Below, one piece after another: positions 40,554 through 40,555 of a stretch of 40,555 nucleotides of DNA. The stretch is taken from the NCBI GenBank assembly GCA_905215445.1, contig CAJMPZ010000015.1:1-40555 (forward strand), written 5' to 3'. The translations under genes and the position numbers were made by a program. Each line of letters begins with the position of its first letter. The first letter of the stretch is position 1. The notes below the pieces were generated by a model that did not search any database, was not told the DNA's origin, and saw only the letters and a program-made list of their open reading frames with translations. Origin of the DNA: an uncultured bacterium (lineage in GTDB: Bacteria; Actinomycetota; Coriobacteriia; Coriobacteriales; Coriobacteriaceae).

Positions 40554-40555
40554 CG

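Overview
The window is about 60% G+C. Its gene content and intergenic repeats look like a gut member of the Coriobacteriia (Actinomycetota), most likely Collinsella or a close relative. That assignment rests on recognising protein sequences and on codon use; no 16S gene is present. No rRNA, tRNA, CRISPR array or complete insertion sequence was seen.

Left part (1-4.4 kb): the end of an unidentified gene, then sulfur metabolism. mnmA (tRNA 2-thiouridylation) and cysK (cysteine synthase) lie on the minus strand. Divergent from cysK is a four-cysteine Rrf2 regulator, in a CymR/CysK-like layout. A YvlD-type membrane protein and a YerC/TrpR-like regulator follow. The middle (4.4-25.5 kb) is rich in DNA metabolism: an AddB-like nuclease and AddA helicase-nuclease, DnaE polymerase, a SWIM-SNF2 ATPase, and ruvC-ruvA-ruvB with touching ends. 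Between these sit a decayed DUF3284 gene beside a foreign-looking MFS transporter, a superoxide reductase, and a NAD-synthetase-like protein that has apparently lost both active sites. fhs (formate-THF ligase) with its own promoter and terminator follows.

The right part (27.4-40.5 kb) is accessory and envelope-related: a single-pass membrane protein with heptad repeats, a manganese-type CDF transporter, zinc-ribbon proteins, and a small domain protein with an overlapping SHOCT mini-gene. Then comes a minus-strand cassette (YhcG-type nuclease, ADP-ribosylglycohydrolase, 73-aa protein), a PH-like protein, a Tat-exported PI-PLC-like protein with a possible sorting signal, two paralogous lipoproteins and a zinc-ribbon membrane protein.

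The most unusual region is 31.8-32.35 kb. A strong promoter and a terminator bound a roughly 200-nt transcript with no convincing gene. A second copy of the same conserved blocks lies on the opposite strand, in front of a 30-codon reading frame, and both converge on one hairpin. This looks like an inverted pair of structured RNAs of one family, which I could not name. Several long hairpins (1385-1412, 4321-4403, 11280-11342, 23020-23159) and paired upstream elements at the lipoprotein genes are further non-coding structures.
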